DNA of 27,106 bases, taken from JANLSE01 sp038214135 (GTDB lineage: Bacteria; Chloroflexota; Chloroflexia; Chloroflexales; Roseiflexaceae). The DNA lies in the NCBI GenBank assembly GCA_038214135.1, contig JBBQSD010000083.1:1-27106 (forward strand), read 5' to 3'. Under the pieces are notes generated by a model. It made no database searches. It was not told the origin of the DNA and saw nothing but the letters and a program-made list of their open reading frames with translations. Of the stretch, positions 26,632 through 27,106 are shown in pieces. The position numbers were made by a program, and so were the translations under genes. The first letter of the stretch is position 1, and each line of letters starts with the position of its first letter.

Positions 26632-26754
26632 TCATCGTCCCGGTTGGCGGGGTGGCCTACGCGAGATGGGGGCACCACTCGTGAATGGATTCTTGACACT
26701 GCCGCCCTTCGACCCTTTACCGCCCTTGCCGCCATTAGAGGGTTTCTTCGCCAT
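26632..26754 (-). CDS. 40-residue Gly/Lys/Arg-rich small protein
   Basis: The ATG at 26754 is preceded by AAGGAGG with 6-base spacing, the best ribosome site in the window, and the frame runs 40 codons to TGA. The product begins MAKKPSNGGKGGKGSKGG, continues SVKNPFTSGAP and ends in an Arg/Pro-rich ISRRPPRQPGR; it is strongly basic and has no acidic residues. I recognise no family. Composition suggests nucleic-acid or ribosome contact, which is inference. It sits behind a structured leader with a terminator (26777-26960) and its own promoter, which supports a real, regulated gene despite its size. Confidence 0.6.
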   Translation of the reverse strand: MAKKPSNGGKGGKGSKGGSVKNPFTSGAPISRRPPRQPGR

Positions 26755-26776
26755 TGGTTGCCTCCTTCATACACAC

Positions 26777-26806
26777 AAAAAAACCGCGAGCGACGTGCGC
26801 CCGCAG
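26777..26806 (-). terminator. Intrinsic terminator inside the small-gene leader
   Basis: Minus strand: GCGGGCG (26804-26798), loop CACGT, CGCTCGC (26792-26786), then GG and seven T. The stem has one G-U pair and extends two more pairs outward. It ends 22 bases before the small-gene ATG and 9 bases before its Shine-Dalgarno, placing it as an attenuator rather than a gene-end terminator. Confidence 0.7.
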
Positions 26807-26960
26807 TTGTGTCTCGCATGTTGAGAATTCAGCAGAGCGACACACAATCGGAGGGCGCAACCATCATCGAGCACATGCTCATTGCACGTGGCCGATAGAT
26901 GATCATCATGTGTCGCAGATTCGTCACCGCGTCCCTCGGATATTGCTTATTTCAAAATAC
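26777..26960 (-). ncRNA. Structured leader RNA, riboswitch-like (or free small RNA of about 184 nt)
   Basis: From a predicted start near 26960 the minus-strand RNA can form a three-way junction. P1 pairs ATCCGAGGGACGC (26941-26929) with GCGCCCTCCGAT (26858-26847), with one mismatch and one bulged A. P2 is GTGACG/CGACAC (26927-26910) with one A-A mismatch. P3 is a long arm from 26901 to 26862, including CACGTGC/GCATGTG with loop AATGA. A fourth hairpin TTGTGTGTCGC/GCGAGACACAA (26847-26807) abuts the terminator. The P1 3' strand TGCGCCC (26859-26853) is also complementary to GGGCGCA (26802-26796) in the terminator's left arm, a possible antiterminator. I do not recognise a known class. Pairings were found by eye. 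Confidence 0.55.
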
Positions 26961-26966
26961 CTATTG

Positions 26967-26995
26967 ATCATACCATGCCATTTGATAAGAGTCAA
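26967..26995 (-). promoter_or_regulatory. Near-consensus sigma-70-type promoter of the leader RNA
   Basis: Minus strand TTGACT (26995-26990), 17-base spacer, TATGAT (26972-26967) preceded by TGG, so it is also an extended -10. This is the best promoter match I found in the window. It begins 18 bases after the stop of the preceding minus-strand gene. Confidence 0.7.
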
Positions 26996-27012
26996 TCATT
27001 CTGAAGAAGGAA

Positions 27013-27106
27013 CTATTGCTTTATGAGTGCCATCGCTGCCTGCACCTGTGGATCGGCTGCAATATCGAACTTCCACCAATCGGCCTGTACAACTTGATCG
27101 GGTTGG
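27013..27106 (-). CDS. C-terminal fragment of an unidentified protein (5' end outside window)
   Basis: The minus strand is open from the window edge to TAG at 27015-27013, giving a hydrophilic tail that includes QADWWKFDIAADPQVQAAMA. The DPQVQAAMAL helix resembles the end of some secreted peptidases, but this is too short to assign. Placed upstream of the promoter and leader RNA of the small basic protein. Confidence 0.55.
   Translation of the reverse strand, partial: QPDQVVQADWWKFDIAADPQVQAAMALIKQ

Noticed and set aside
26475..26819. 114-codon minus-strand frame overlapping the small basic gene
   Set aside because: It translates the terminator, the palindrome and the spacer, has no strong ribosome site, and reads through repeat sequence; the 40-codon frame with AAGGAGG is better supported.
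26545..26898. Plus-strand frame of 117 codons over the leader RNA
   Set aside because: It runs antisense through the palindrome, the small gene and the leader hairpins; no Shine-Dalgarno and no recognisable protein features.
26777..26960. 6S RNA, SRP RNA or another housekeeping RNA of similar length
   Set aside because: The 5' and 3' ends do not pair as in 6S RNA and no conserved SRP or RNase P motifs are seen; a covariance search would settle it.

Overview
The window is about 27.1 kb of a moderately GC-rich bacterial chromosome. Gene content and repeats point to a filamentous anoxygenic or related member of the Chloroflexota (Chloroflexia). The signs are an MshA-like GT4, a GT-C-like membrane protein with an N-terminal beta domain, solitary trpA, many TolB/PD40 propeller proteins, GTG/TTG starts, and abundant short palindromic and 7/8-base tandem repeats in spacers. 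The taxonomic call is inference; no rRNA gene is present. No CRISPR array, transposase, phage module or tRNA gene was recognised.

Layout. 1-1899 (+) is the 3' part of a polytopic GT-C-like protein carrying an in-frame repeat insertion. 1896-6315 (-) runs trpA, a stand-alone Lrp/AsnC RAM domain, gltA (citrate synthase), ktrA and ktrB (K+ uptake); the last three are tightly packed. 6765-9352 (+) holds an MshA-like glycosyltransferase and a beta-lactamase-fold lipoprotein. 9436-10350 (-) is an RluA-type pseudouridine synthase. 10500-11762 (+) is a membrane-anchored TolB-like propeller, convergent with a 963-residue secreted monohaem protein (-, 11881-14772) related to the HzsA-like family. Divergent from that is a molybdopterin hydroxylase large subunit (+, 14970-17258) with no FAD or Fe-S partner beside it. 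Then come a GT4-type glycosyltransferase with a coiled-coil tail, a dense repeat cluster, a CheY-like receiver, and a protein that looks like a cyanophycin synthetase stripped of its ATP-grasp domain and P-loop (19823-21016). 21140-26358 (-) reads, in transcription order, metG, a small membrane protein, a DUF309-like protein, an MBL-fold hydrolase, a 4HBT thioesterase, a tandem Usp protein and YhbY.

The most unusual locus is at the right edge on the minus strand (26632-26995). A near-consensus promoter leads into a roughly 180-nt leader. The leader folds on paper into a three-way junction whose closing-stem 3' strand can instead pair with the left arm of a U7 intrinsic terminator. Just downstream is a strong Shine-Dalgarno and a 40-codon Gly/Lys/Arg-rich ORF. 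This is the architecture of a riboswitch or autoregulatory leader, and I do not recognise the class.

Other points of interest are a family of hairpin repeats whose two arms differ from copy to copy yet stay complementary, three of whose relatives sit in frame inside genes; a palindrome with core CGATATATCG upstream of three unrelated genes; and a thioesterase whose ATGA-type start/stop overlap appears to have become ATAA, leaving no canonical start before its catalytic Asp.
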